33,062 bases of DNA from Candidatus Harrysmithiimonas galli (GTDB lineage Bacteria > Bacillota > Bacilli > CAJFEE01), in assembly GCA_904373265.1 (NCBI GenBank), contig CAJFEE010000027.1, forward strand, positions 1 to 33,062. Direction: 5' to 3'. Within the stretch, counting starts at the first letter, position 1; every line of letters begins with the position of its first letter. Made by a program: the position numbers and the translations under genes. Of this stretch, positions 24,262 through 32,963 are shown in pieces. The notes beneath the pieces are model-generated. The model was not told the origin of the DNA. It searched no databases and saw only the letters and a list, made by a program, of their open reading frames with translations.

Positions 24262-26087
24262 AGCTCATCTTCCTTTCCTTCACCTACCGGAATAATAAAA
24301 TGTATCGATGTTCCTTTTCCTTCAATACTTTCTGCCCAAATGCCTCCACCATGCGCTTCAACAATTTCTTTGGCAAGTGCAAGTCCAAGACCCGTACCGC
24401 CCATTTCACGCGAACGCGCCTTATCCACTCGATGAAAACGGTCAAAAATTTGCTTTAGCTGATCTTTTGGAACTCCAAGTCCTTCATCCTTAATTTCTAC
24501 ATGAATAAAATCATCCTGTTTCATTAAATAAAAATATAGATTGCCACCATCTGGTGAGTATTTAATAGCATTAGAAATAATATTATCCAAAACCTGAATC
24601 ATTTTATCTTGATCCACCCATACAAATAACGACTCCTCCGATGAAAATTCTCGGTGAAAAATAATAGATTCTGGCTTACTTAATTCAAAACGATCGATGA
24701 CATGACTATAAATAGCCGTGAAGTTATACCACTCAGCATACAAGCGATAGTCCTGACTGTCCATTTTTGATAAACTCAATAAATCTGTTACCAAACGAAT
24801 CATCCGCTCAGTTTCATTTTGTGTTACTTGCAAAAATCTTGGTGCCATTTCTTCATCTTTCCAAACCCCGTCAGACAGTGCCTCCAAATAACTACGCATC
24901 GTTGTTAATGGTGTGCGTAACTCATGCGAAACATTAGCAACAAATTCCCGACGCTCCCGATCGATCGCTTCGTCCTCCGTTACATCATATAGCACAACAA
25001 TCAATCCATTAATGCCTGAATATTCACTTTGAATAACAGAAAAATTTGCACGCAGAAAAAATTTATTTTTATCTGTACTGAAATCAAGCAGCAAGGAATC
25101 AACTTCATGGAGCAGCTCATCCATATTATACGCATCCTGAATTTGTAAAATATCTGTGATTTTTTGATTAATAATTAAATAACGACTTTTTCCAATCATA
25201 CGAACTGCTGGCTCATTTGCCAAAATAATTTTTCCTGTACGATCAGTCGCAATCACACCATCACTCATATTTTTTAAAACTGAACGCAGCTTCTTCCGTT
25301 CATCCTCTGTAATATCATTTGCCTCTTTTAACCGCTCAGTCAGGGTATTAAACGCATCGGCAAGTTGTCCAATTTCATCATCATCATATACTTGAACCTT
25401 ACGAGTAAAATTCCCTTTGGAAAGTTCCAATGCTTGCTTACGCATATCAGAAATTGGATGTGTAATGGTTCTAGCAGTCATAATGCTCACTACAATTGAA
25501 ATCAAAAGTGCAATCGTCATTCCTGTTAAGAAAATTTTGTTCACCTGTGCAATCAACTCATAGTTCTCCTCTAAAGATGACATCAGATAAACAACGGCCA
25601 CATTATCACCATCTACCTTAACTGGCGCCACCATTACCTTAATTCTTTGTCCAGTTTCCTGATCCAAAAAAATTTTCTCACTACGTTCCCCAGTCAAAAT
25701 CGTTCGTTTAATAAAAACATCTGTTGTCCGCTGCCCAACTATATATTGATTATTTGGATCAGAAGTCCCCAAAATTTTGCTATTGCTGTCAATAATTCGA
25801 ACCTCATTAATGTCCAAAGAATTGTACTCATGAAGCAAAGCCTTTAAATTCGATTCAACCGTTTCTTCATCTACAGTGGCTTCATGATGGCTGAACTCCT
25901 GTTCCACATTGTATACCAACAAATTCATGCGATCATTCATCGAGCTGGATAAATTATTTAGAAGCTGCTCTTCAAGCTTTTGAACAAAATATACCCCTAT
26001 GATTTGAAGCGCCAGCATAACCAGCAAAACCGTAATTAGAATCAGCTTAAAATGAATCGATTTAAAAAAACCGACCTTTGCTGTCAT
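24258..26087 (-). CDS. walK: Essential sensor histidine kinase WalK (YycG)
   Basis: A 609-residue kinase with the full WalK order: membrane helix (about 13-33), extracytoplasmic sensor domain (34-182), second helix (183-205), HAMP (206-258), PAS (about 262-370), HisKA with the phosphorylated His388 in VANVSHELRTPL, and an ATP-binding domain with N-box NAIKYSPDGG, G1 DEGLGVPKD and G2 GGTGLGLALAKE. It phosphorylates WalR and controls cell-wall hydrolases. In the PAS region KNMSDGV has Asn where Staphylococcus aureus WalK has the zinc ligand His271 (THMSDG, from memory), so metal control may be lost. Its ATG overlaps the walR stop by one base (TAATG). Confidence 0.97.
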   Translation of the reverse strand: MTAKVGFFKSIHFKLILITVLLVMLALQIIGVYFVQKLEEQLLNNLSSSMNDRMNLLVYNVEQEFSHHEATVDEETVESNLKALLHEYNSLDINEVRIIDSNSKILGTSDPNNQYIVGQRTTDVFIKRTILTGERSEKIFLDQETGQRIKVMVAPVKVDGDNVAVVYLMSSLEENYELIAQVNKIFLTGMTIALLISIVVSIMTARTITHPISDMRKQALELSKGNFTRKVQVYDDDEIGQLADAFNTLTERLKEANDITEDERKKLRSVLKNMSDGVIATDRTGKIILANEPAVRMIGKSRYLIINQKITDILQIQDAYNMDELLHEVDSLLLDFSTDKNKFFLRANFSVIQSEYSGINGLIVVLYDVTEDEAIDRERREFVANVSHELRTPLTTMRSYLEALSDGVWKDEEMAPRFLQVTQNETERMIRLVTDLLSLSKMDSQDYRLYAEWYNFTAIYSHVIDRFELSKPESIIFHREFSSEESLFVWVDQDKMIQVLDNIISNAIKYSPDGGNLYFYLMKQDDFIHVEIKDEGLGVPKDQLKQIFDRFHRVDKARSREMGGTGLGLALAKEIVEAHGGGIWAESIEGKGTSIHFIIPVGEGKEDEL

Positions 26088-26806
26088 TAACGAATCTCCG
26101 TAGCTGATGGATTATTTAAATAATACCCTACACCTCTACGTGTAATAATCCACTGTGGCGCAGACGGGGTATCTTCAATTTTTTCACGCATACGGCGAAT
26201 GGTTACATCAACAGTTCTGACATCTCCAAAATAATCATAACCCCACACCGTTTGCAGCAAATGCTCTCGCGTCAACACTTGCCCAACATGTTTGGCCAAA
26301 TAATGAATCAATTCAAATTCACGATGTGTCAAATGAATATCCTCTCCACGCTTACGAACAATATAAGAAGACGGACTGATCACCAAATCTCCCAACACAA
26401 TATCGCCGCCATCTGTTTCTTTATCTTGTGAGGAATCTACCTGGTGACGACGTAAATTGGCTTTTACACGTGCAATCAGCTCTCTTGTACTAAACGGCTT
26501 GGTCATATAATCATCCGCGCCCATCTCCAAGCCCAGTACAATATCCAGCTCCGAATCCTTTGCTGTTAACATGATAATTGGCATGTCATACAACTTTCGA
26601 ACTTCGCGACAAACCTCCAATCCATCTCTATACGGCAACATAATATCTAGCAAAATTAAATCCGGCTTCATTTCCTCAACCTTTGTTAATGCATCCAAGC
26701 CGTCATAGGCACATACAACTTCAAAACCTTCTTTTTTCAAATTAAACTCAAGAATATCTGCAATCGGCTTTTCATCGTCTACAACCAATATTTTTTTGGT
26801 AAACAT
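26087..26806 (-). CDS. walR: Essential response regulator WalR (YycF)
   Basis: A 239-residue OmpR/PhoB-type regulator. The receiver domain (residues 1-120) has the acidic pair in VVDDEKP, the phosphorylated Asp54 (LLLDIMLP), and Lys in MTKPF. The winged-helix domain (about 133-235) includes the recognition segment [22 protein letters not shown] (partly quoted), which is strongly conserved in WalR. It activates or represses autolysin and wall-metabolism genes. GAGGGT lies six bases before the ATG. It is the first gene of the five-gene wal operon. Confidence 0.98.
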   Translation of the reverse strand: MFTKKILVVDDEKPIADILEFNLKKEGFEVVCAYDGLDALTKVEEMKPDLILLDIMLPYRDGLEVCREVRKLYDMPIIMLTAKDSELDIVLGLEMGADDYMTKPFSTRELIARVKANLRRHQVDSSQDKETDGGDIVLGDLVISPSSYIVRKRGEDIHLTHREFELIHYLAKHVGQVLTREHLLQTVWGYDYFGDVRTVDVTIRRMREKIEDTPSAPQWIITRRGVGYYLNNPSATEIR

Positions 26807-27169
26807 ATAGATACCCTCATTTCTTTCAAGTTTATATCCCTATTCTACTATATTTTTGATAAAAACCGCTATAAATGTTCTATTTTTATTATAAGAATGA
26901 TATGTATGTTTGTAAGAAATATAGGCAAAAATAATCTCCAAAAAAAAATTCAAATTATGTCAATTTGTAGATGTACATTAATACATCCATTCAATTTTTT
27001 TACTATATGTAGATTTCTTACCAGCAAACAGTTTATGCATCATCTGAAATACTTTCATTCTCCATAAGATAAGTCTTGACTTGTTATGAAACTAAAGAGC
27101 CAGTTTATTTAGTATGTTTCTTTGCAAACTTGCCTATATCCATCCATATAAATAATATCATTTCATTTA
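26807..27169. other. Divergent intergenic region between walR and the TetR gene
   Basis: About 360 bp, AT-rich, with no ORF. It must hold the walR promoter on the minus strand, but I could not fix a convincing -35/-10 pair. No clear WalR box pair (TGTWAH-N5-TGTWAH) was found. Confidence 0.5.
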
Positions 27170-27198
27170 TTGACAATTTACCGTCTGGACGGTATAGT
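27170..27198 (+). promoter_or_regulatory. Promoter with embedded TetR operator
   Basis: TTGACA (27170-27175), a 17-bp spacer and TATAGT (27193-27198) form a strong promoter 31 bp before the TetR start. A perfect 16-bp palindrome TACCGTCTGGACGGTA (27179-27194) fills the spacer, so the repressor would block polymerase directly. It is most likely the operator of the TetR protein encoded next, giving autoregulation and induction by a ligand of the efflux pump. Confidence 0.9.
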
Positions 27199-27229
27199 CT
27201 ATGTAATAAGTAATGAATGGAGGACTTGT

Positions 27230-27784
27230 ATGCCTACTTCAAATTCTGAGGATAAAAAGAAAAGTATATTAATCGCTGCTGCTGATATTGTTAAAGAAGA
27301 AGGTGTTGCAAAACTTACATTAGAAGCTGTGGCAAAAAAAGCTGGACTCAGCAAAGGGGGCTTGCTTTATCATTACTCAAATAAAGAAGCATTAATTAAA
27401 GGGATGGTACAAGACTGGACTTACAATTACTTTAACAGTATTGAAACTTTAATTAAAAATAATACTAAAAGTAAAGTTAGTAGTTGGACTGATGCTTATA
27501 TCAAAGCGACATTATCCGATTTAAACAATGATAAACGTCTATCGTCTGCCCTAATAGCAGCAATGTTTACCAATCCAAGTTTACTGGAAGAATACAAAAA
27601 AGAATATCACATCTTACTTGGTAAACTAATGAACGATGATATAGACCCTATCAAAGTGACAATAATACGTCTGGCAATAGATGGATTTTGGTTCTCAGAA
27701 ATATTTGAGCTGTCACCGCTAGACGAAAAACTTAAAAACGGTGTTATTCATAAATTGAGTCGTATGATTAAGGAGGAAGAATAA
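27230..27784 (+). CDS. TetR family repressor of an SMR efflux gene
   Basis: A 184-residue regulator. The N-terminal helix-turn-helix runs from about residue 12 to 57 (ADIVKEEGVAKLTLEAVAKK then AGLSKGGLLYHYSNKEAL), typical of TetR/QacR-like proteins; the C-terminal helical domain is ligand-binding and poorly conserved. The ATG at 27230 follows GGAGG by six bases; the longer ORF reading begins inside the promoter. It is co-transcribed with the SMR gene, whose start lies one base after its stop, and it likely represses both from the palindrome at 27179-27194. Confidence 0.92.
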   Translation: MPTSNSEDKKKSILIAAADIVKEEGVAKLTLEAVAKKAGLSKGGLLYHYSNKEALIKGMVQDWTYNYFNSIETLIKNNTKSKVSSWTDAYIKATLSDLNNDKRLSSALIAAMFTNPSLLEEYKKEYHILLGKLMNDDIDPIKVTIIRLAIDGFWFSEIFELSPLDEKLKNGVIHKLSRMIKEEE

Positions 27785-27785
27785 T

Positions 27786-28172
27786 ATGTCGTATTTATAT
27801 TTGGCATTGGCTATTACAGGAGAACTTATTGGAACCTCACTTCTTAAAGCATCTGAAGGATTTTCGAAACTCTATCCTACTGTTGGTTTAATTATTGCTT
27901 TTATATTCTCATTTTTCTTTTTATCGATAGCAATGAAGACTATACCACTTAATGTCGCCTATGCCCTTTGGTCTGGATTAGGTCTTATTGCTACTACCAT
28001 TATTTCCGTTCTAATTTGGAAAGAGAAAATGAATGTTGCTAGTGTTACAGGAATTGCATTAATTCTTATGGGTGTCATAATCTTGAATCTATTTGGACCA
28101 GAACACAGCAAAGCAAGTAAGAATGAAAAAATTGGTGAACCCACAATCGTTGCAAGTAATAAAACTGAATAA
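27786..28172 (+). CDS. Small multidrug resistance (SMR) efflux protein
   Basis: This 128-residue protein has four membrane helices. The SMR signature Glu13 (ALAITGELIGTSLLKASEGF) is the proton and drug binding residue equivalent to EmrE Glu14, and Trp62 (YALWSGLG) matches EmrE Trp63. The ALWSG-type loop fits the drug-exporting Qac subtype more than the guanidinium exporters. The residue equivalent to EmrE Tyr40 appears to be Phe39. A hydrophilic tail of about 22 residues extends past the usual end. AGGAGG lies nine bases before the ATG. It would work as a homodimer exporting cationic compounds such as quaternary ammonium salts. Confidence 0.9.
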   Translation: MSYLYLALAITGELIGTSLLKASEGFSKLYPTVGLIIAFIFSFFFLSIAMKTIPLNVAYALWSGLGLIATTIISVLIWKEKMNVASVTGIALILMGVIILNLFGPEHSKASKNEKIGEPTIVASNKTE

Positions 28173-28187
28173 ATAATAATCTATACA

Positions 28188-28219
28188 AAAGTGTTTTCTT
28201 ATTTGGAAAGCACTTTTTT
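28188..28219 (+). terminator. Terminator of the TetR-SMR unit
   Basis: An 11-bp stem with one G-T pair (AAAGTGTTTTC at 28188-28198, GAAAGCACTTT at 28206-28216) ends in a T-run. Confidence 0.88.
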
Positions 28220-28639
28220 CTTATAAAACCAATCTACCTCGTTTGTTTAATAAACTACTTCAAATCTGATTGTACTATAAAATGGATAATAATTACTCTT
28301 TTTATCTAAAGCAACAATCTAAACAAAAAGAGCCAAATAAGAAAATCATTTTTCTTTTCACCAGTGCATCCCCTTATTATCCATTGCCGCATTCCTCACA
28401 AATTCCACACTCCATATCCAAAAAAACATTCCATTGCTCAGTGATTTTTAAACATAAATTCACAAACTTTTCATTTCTAAAAATACAAATATAACAAATT
28501 GTCAAACAACAGAAATCATCCCAACAGAACTTTGCAAACTGGTTCAAATACATCAAAATCCCATTGGGTAATGAATCTGGTTCTTTTAAAAATCAATGAC
28601 ACTAATTCATCTTTTTTAGAACACAAAGAAATCTTGGAG
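28220..28639. other. Gene-free stretch between the SMR unit and rsmA
   Basis: About 420 bp. Two plus-strand ORFs of 72-74 codons lack ribosome binding sites and family features. No remnant or terminator for rsmA was recognised. Confidence 0.45.
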
Positions 28640-29539
28640 TTACTTTTTCAAAACTTTATCACGACTGGGGAGCATTTCAAAAACTGCATTGGCAAGCCTT
28701 TCATATTCCTCTGGTGATAAAGTTTCACCGCGGCGCTTTGTATCAATCCCAATATTTTCACAAATATGCAGCAGTTGTTCTCTTTGCATACCAATTGTCT
28801 GAGCATAACGACCCAAATTATTTGCCAATGTTTTTCTTCTTTGTGCAAAACTTGCTCGTACAATGGCAAAAAATACATCTTCATCTTTTAAGTGAAGCAT
28901 ACTTGTTTTTCTGCTCGTTAAACGGACAATCGCAGAATCTACATTGGGCTGTGGAATAAAAACTGTTTTCGGAATCGTCATAACAATTTTTGCCTCTGTG
29001 TAGTATTGAAGTACAATTGAAAGTGAACCATAATCTTTCGTTCCCGGCTTAGCTTCAATCCGGTTTGCAACTTCCTTTTGCATCATAACTGTTATTGCCT
29101 CAAATGGAATACCTGAAGAAATAACTTTCATAATAATTGGAGTGGTAATATAGTACGGCAAATTTGCCACAATATGTAATGGCTGCCCCTCATATCCTTT
29201 TTCTTTTAAAATTTTTTTCAAATCCAACTTTAAAAAATCGGCATGAATCATTTCGACATTGGTATAATCCGACAAACTTTCCTGTAAAATTGGAATCAAA
29301 CGCTGGTCAATCTCAACTGCAAGCACATGACCTGCCTGTTGTGCCAACTGCTCAGTCAATGCACCAATCCCAGGTCCAATTTCAATCACATAGCTTGTAT
29401 GATCCAAACCAGCATGATGAACGATTCCTTTTAAAATATTGGGGTCAATCAAAAAATTTTGCCCCAAACTTTTTTTAAATGAAAAACCATATTTTTTTAA
29501 CAATTCAGCTGTCCGTCCAGCCGTTCCGATTTCCTTCAA
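28640..29539 (-). CDS. rsmA: 16S rRNA dimethyladenosine transferase RsmA (KsgA)
   Basis: The 299-residue enzyme dimethylates two adjacent adenosines in helix 45 of 16S rRNA late in small-subunit assembly. Motifs are KKSLGQNFL, SAM motif EIGPGIGALT, acidic VEIDQRL, and catalytic NLPYYI. The start codon is TTG: AAGGAGG lies seven bases upstream, and the protein then begins MKEIGTAGRT, which fits the family. The TTG overlaps the rnmV stop (TTGA), so translation is probably coupled. In B. subtilis rnmV and ksgA are also adjacent. Confidence 0.96.
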   Translation of the reverse strand: MKEIGTAGRTAELLKKYGFSFKKSLGQNFLIDPNILKGIVHHAGLDHTSYVIEIGPGIGALTEQLAQQAGHVLAVEIDQRLIPILQESLSDYTNVEMIHADFLKLDLKKILKEKGYEGQPLHIVANLPYYITTPIIMKVISSGIPFEAITVMMQKEVANRIEAKPGTKDYGSLSIVLQYYTEAKIVMTIPKTVFIPQPNVDSAIVRLTSRKTSMLHLKDEDVFFAIVRASFAQRRKTLANNLGRYAQTIGMQREQLLHICENIGIDTKRRGETLSPEEYERLANAVFEMLPSRDKVLKK

Positions 29540-30093
29540 TAAGATTCCTCCTTATGAACCTGTTCAACCGCAGCAAAAAAATCCGCACGAGAAATTTGAA
29601 ACATACATAAACGATTTTTCAATTGCTTTCCGTTTGGCTTTCCTAGTCGTAAAATTTCTCCCAAGCGTGCTCTTCGCTTGGCACAATTTTTGCCAATCAA
29701 CAACCCGGATGCAATCAAATCATCATGTGTAATCAATGATGATTCACAAAAAGTATCCGCATGCGCATGTAAAATGGCCTCCCGAATGACTTCTGGTGTG
29801 GCATGCTCAACCCCTATCTTTCTTTTCCGTTTATCTCTTGCCTGATTTTGTGGAATAAATGCATGTTTGACACCTGGTATATTTTTTTCGATGATGCTTC
29901 GAATTTTTTCACCAGGATAATCTGGGTCAGTCAAAACAATGACTCCTCTTTTTTCTGCTGCATGACGAATTTGTTCTATAATTTCGTCATCAATCGCTGA
30001 ACCGTTTGTTTCAATTGTGTCAGCTTGAATTGCCCTTTTTACCGCTGCTGTATCATCTCGACCTTCAACAACAATGACTTCTTTTATCTTCAT
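29536..30093 (-). CDS. rnmV: Ribonuclease M5 (5S rRNA maturation)
   Basis: This 185-residue enzyme trims 5S rRNA precursors. The Toprim domain starts at the N terminus with VIVVEGRDD (catalytic Glu) and has the acidic pair in VLTDPDYPGEKIR. The start MKIKEVIVVEG matches the family N terminus; in-frame ATGs further upstream would add 5 to 16 residues and have no better ribosome binding site. A TG-T-TAAAAT extended -10 lies at about 30132-30140 on the minus strand. The gene is followed by overlapping rsmA. Confidence 0.95.
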   Translation of the reverse strand: MKIKEVIVVEGRDDTAAVKRAIQADTIETNGSAIDDEIIEQIRHAAEKRGVIVLTDPDYPGEKIRSIIEKNIPGVKHAFIPQNQARDKRKRKIGVEHATPEVIREAILHAHADTFCESSLITHDDLIASGLLIGKNCAKRRARLGEILRLGKPNGKQLKNRLCMFQISRADFFAAVEQVHKEESY

Positions 30094-30140
30094 AATGAGC
30101 TCACGCATCCCATTTCTCAAAATATAGTATGATTTTAACA

Positions 30141-30502
30141 CAATTCATATGAACAATGAAAATGAACTGGAAGCAAAAATGGTTTTGACAATAAGTTTTT
30201 AACAATCTTTCCTATAAACATTGCATCCCTCTGAATGAATACAAAATGAGTTGAGCAGTGCCAAAGCCGATTGATACCAGTCAGGCTGTTCAAACAAAAA
30301 TAGTCTTAAAATGGCAATGTAAGAAAATCCATTTTCAAAACACCAAAGGAGCTTATAAAGACCAAACAAAAATAAAAAATTTATATAGGAAATACCAAAT
30401 CAAATTTATCAGATTTATATTGATTCCAAACGTAGTTTTAATGCAGCAAAAATTTCAAAAAGATCCTTTGAAAATGAGTGAATCGTACCCTTAAACAAGA
30501 TA
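30141..30502. other. Gene-free stretch left of the CRISPR leader
   Basis: No ORF with a ribosome binding site was found; a 78-codon ORF at 30258-30494 has no family features. It may be an outer part of the leader or the remains of an older insertion. Confidence 0.4.
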
Positions 30503-30683
30503 AATTAATGTTTCCAACTGTAAAGTTGTTTAAAATCCAAATAAATGTTGATATTCCAACGATAGTAGGACTATTTTTTCTTACTAACAAAAAATCACGC
30601 TTCATTGGAAAAAAACACAATAAATGTTGTCATTTCAACAATACCTCAGTATAATAGAAAATAGCAATCACATACCAGCAATG
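30503..30683 (+). promoter_or_regulatory. CRISPR leader with pre-crRNA promoter
   Basis: A near-consensus promoter, TTGTCA (30627-30632), 17 bp, TATAAT (30650-30655), lies 28 bp before the first repeat and points into the array. The leader also contains a 21-bp imperfect direct repeat (AATAAATGTTG...ATT-C/T-CAAC at 30540-30560 and 30619-30639, 18 of 21 identical) and a shorter third version at about 30503-30518. These could be binding sites for adaptation proteins. The promoter side and the degenerate right end agree on the array's direction. Confidence 0.8.
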
Positions 30684-32941
30684 GTTGAACCACAACATAA
30701 GATGTATTGAAATGAAAATGGTTTCAGAGGGTTTTACCCTTGAAAGAGGGTTGAACCACAACATAAGATGTATTGAAATTCCAAAACGCTCTCTTTAATT
30801 CTTCTAACCCGTTCCAGTTGAACCACAACATAAGATGTATTGAAATTTGATCCTGTTGTTCATAAAGGTTTTGCAGGTGAAGTTGAACCACAACATAAGA
30901 TGTATTGAAATGATTTATATTAAGGCACTTCGTCGAAAACATGGTCAGTTGAACCACAACATAAGATGTATTGAAATTCTTTATGTTGGCAATTTAAAAG
31001 GTTTTAAGTTTAAGTTGAACCACAACATAAGATGTATTGAAATTTTATTTTTAAAATCTATTTATAATACATTGGTTTCGTTGAACCACAACATAAGATG
31101 TATTGAAATGACTGGGAAGGTTTACTTGCATTATTAGGTTTAGAGTTGAACCACAACATAAGATGTATTGAAATATTTTTTGGAGGGATTTTTGTTATGC
31201 GTTGGAATTGTTGAACCACAACATAAGATGTATTGAAATAACACTGTTAGCGCAGTAAAAAAAGGCTTTGATAAGTTGAACCACAACATAAGATGTATTG
31301 AAATTAACTCTATGAAGCATATAGCCCCAAAGCACAAGGGTTGAACCACAACATAAGATGTATTGAAATTATTCAGGTGCATCGAAGAAATTTGATTTTA
31401 TGTGTTGAACCACAACATAAGATGTATTGAAATGATTGAATCTTTTTTTGTGGATTTTAGGCTTTTAATGTTGAACCACAACATAAGATGTATTGAAATA
31501 TTTTTGGGGGGATTTTTGTTATGCGTTGGAATTGTTGAACCACAACATAAGATGTATTGAAATTTCTTGTGGAAGTACTTATGAACTTGGATTAACTCAG
31601 TTGAACCACAACATAAGATGTATTGAAATTACGTAATCTGATCCATAACAATTAAAAAAGTAAAAGTTGAACCACAACATAAGATGTATTGAAATTTAAC
31701 TTCCGATCAGTTAAAGGCTCTTTATCTGTTGGTTGAACCACAACATAAGATGTATTGAAATGTTTTCCTAAATTCGTCATTTACGGACTTTATACGGTTG
31801 AACCACAACATAAGATGTATTGAAATTGGATCCTGAGAGTTATGAACAGTGTGAGCTTTTTTGTTGAACCACAACATAAGATGTATTGAAATCATGAAGG
31901 CTATGGAATTCCATTTGAAACAATAAAGTTGAACCACAACATAAGATGTATTGAAATCAATCAGATTGCTCTGGCTGTTGCTCTGGCTGTTGGTTGAACC
32001 ACAACATAAGATGTATTGAAATGGCTTTAACAAGCGTAAAAGAATTACAAAGGATAGGTTGAACCACAACATAAGATGTATTGAAATGTATGAATTTGCG
32101 TTTAGCTCCAGAAAAAAATAATTGTTGAACCACAACATAAGATGTATTGAAATCGCATAAAAGATTTTGTAAAAACGAATTTATGTAGGTTGAACCACAA
32201 CATAAGATGTATTGAAATTTTGTTTATAGACATAAATTTAAGATTTGAAACGGTTGAACCACAACATAAGATGTATTGAAATTCCGCATTTACATGTTTT
32301 ATTGGCTCATGAGAAAAGTTGAACCACAACATAAGATGTATTGAAATTTTGTTTATAGACATAAATTTAAGATTTGAAACGAAAGTTGAACCACAACATA
32401 AGATGTATTGAAATTTTTTTGATTAAGTAAGGTGTGTTCCTTACCCTGGTTGAACCACAACATAAGATGTATTGAAATTTTTTTAATACATTCTGCAGCT
32501 AGTGCAATACCTAATGTTGAACCACAACATAAGATGTATTGAAATGGTTTTTCTTGTTGTTTTTTATAATAGTTGTTTCCAGTTGAACCACAACATAAGA
32601 TGTATTGAAATCAACCTTTTTTTCTGAAAAACAATTCATACATAACAGTTGAACCATAACATAAGATGTATTGAAATTAAGCTTTAGGACTAACTTTTTC
32701 TTCAACAAATGTTGTTGAACCATAACATAAGATGTATTGAAATATTTTTTTGGAGGGATTTTTTTGTTAAATGAAAATTGTTGAACCATAACATAAGATG
32801 TATTGAAATTTTCCTTACTAATCCTATAATATTAGTACAAACACGTTGAACCATAACATAAGATGTATTGAAATTTAGCATCTTGCTTGTGTTTTTCTAA
32901 AATCTGCAAGGTTGAACCACAACATAAGATGGTATTGAAAT
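30684..32941 (+). CRISPR. CRISPR array, 35 repeats and 34 spacers, type I-B-like
   Basis: The repeat is 30 bp, beginning GTTGAACCACAAC and ending GATGTATTGAAAT; spacers are 34 to 37 bp. The ATTGAAAT end would form the 8-nt 5' handle of the crRNA, as in type I-B systems; GTTG/CAAC gives a short stem. Repeats 1-30 are identical. Repeats 31-34 (32648, 32714, 32780, 32845) carry C to T at position 10, weakening the stem to a G-U pair. Repeat 35 (32911-32941) has the original C but an extra G, making it 31 bp. Degeneracy at the right end means the leader is at the left. No cas genes are inside the window; they may lie beyond its right edge or elsewhere. Type is inferred from the repeat alone. Confidence 0.97.
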
Positions 32942-32963
32942 AAGTAAATATAGGAGGAATAAA

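Noticed and set aside
30684-32941. Two separate arrays joined at the repeat-variant boundary
   Set aside because: Spacing and spacer lengths continue unbroken and variant repeats differ by one base; a single array with an older trailing end is simpler.
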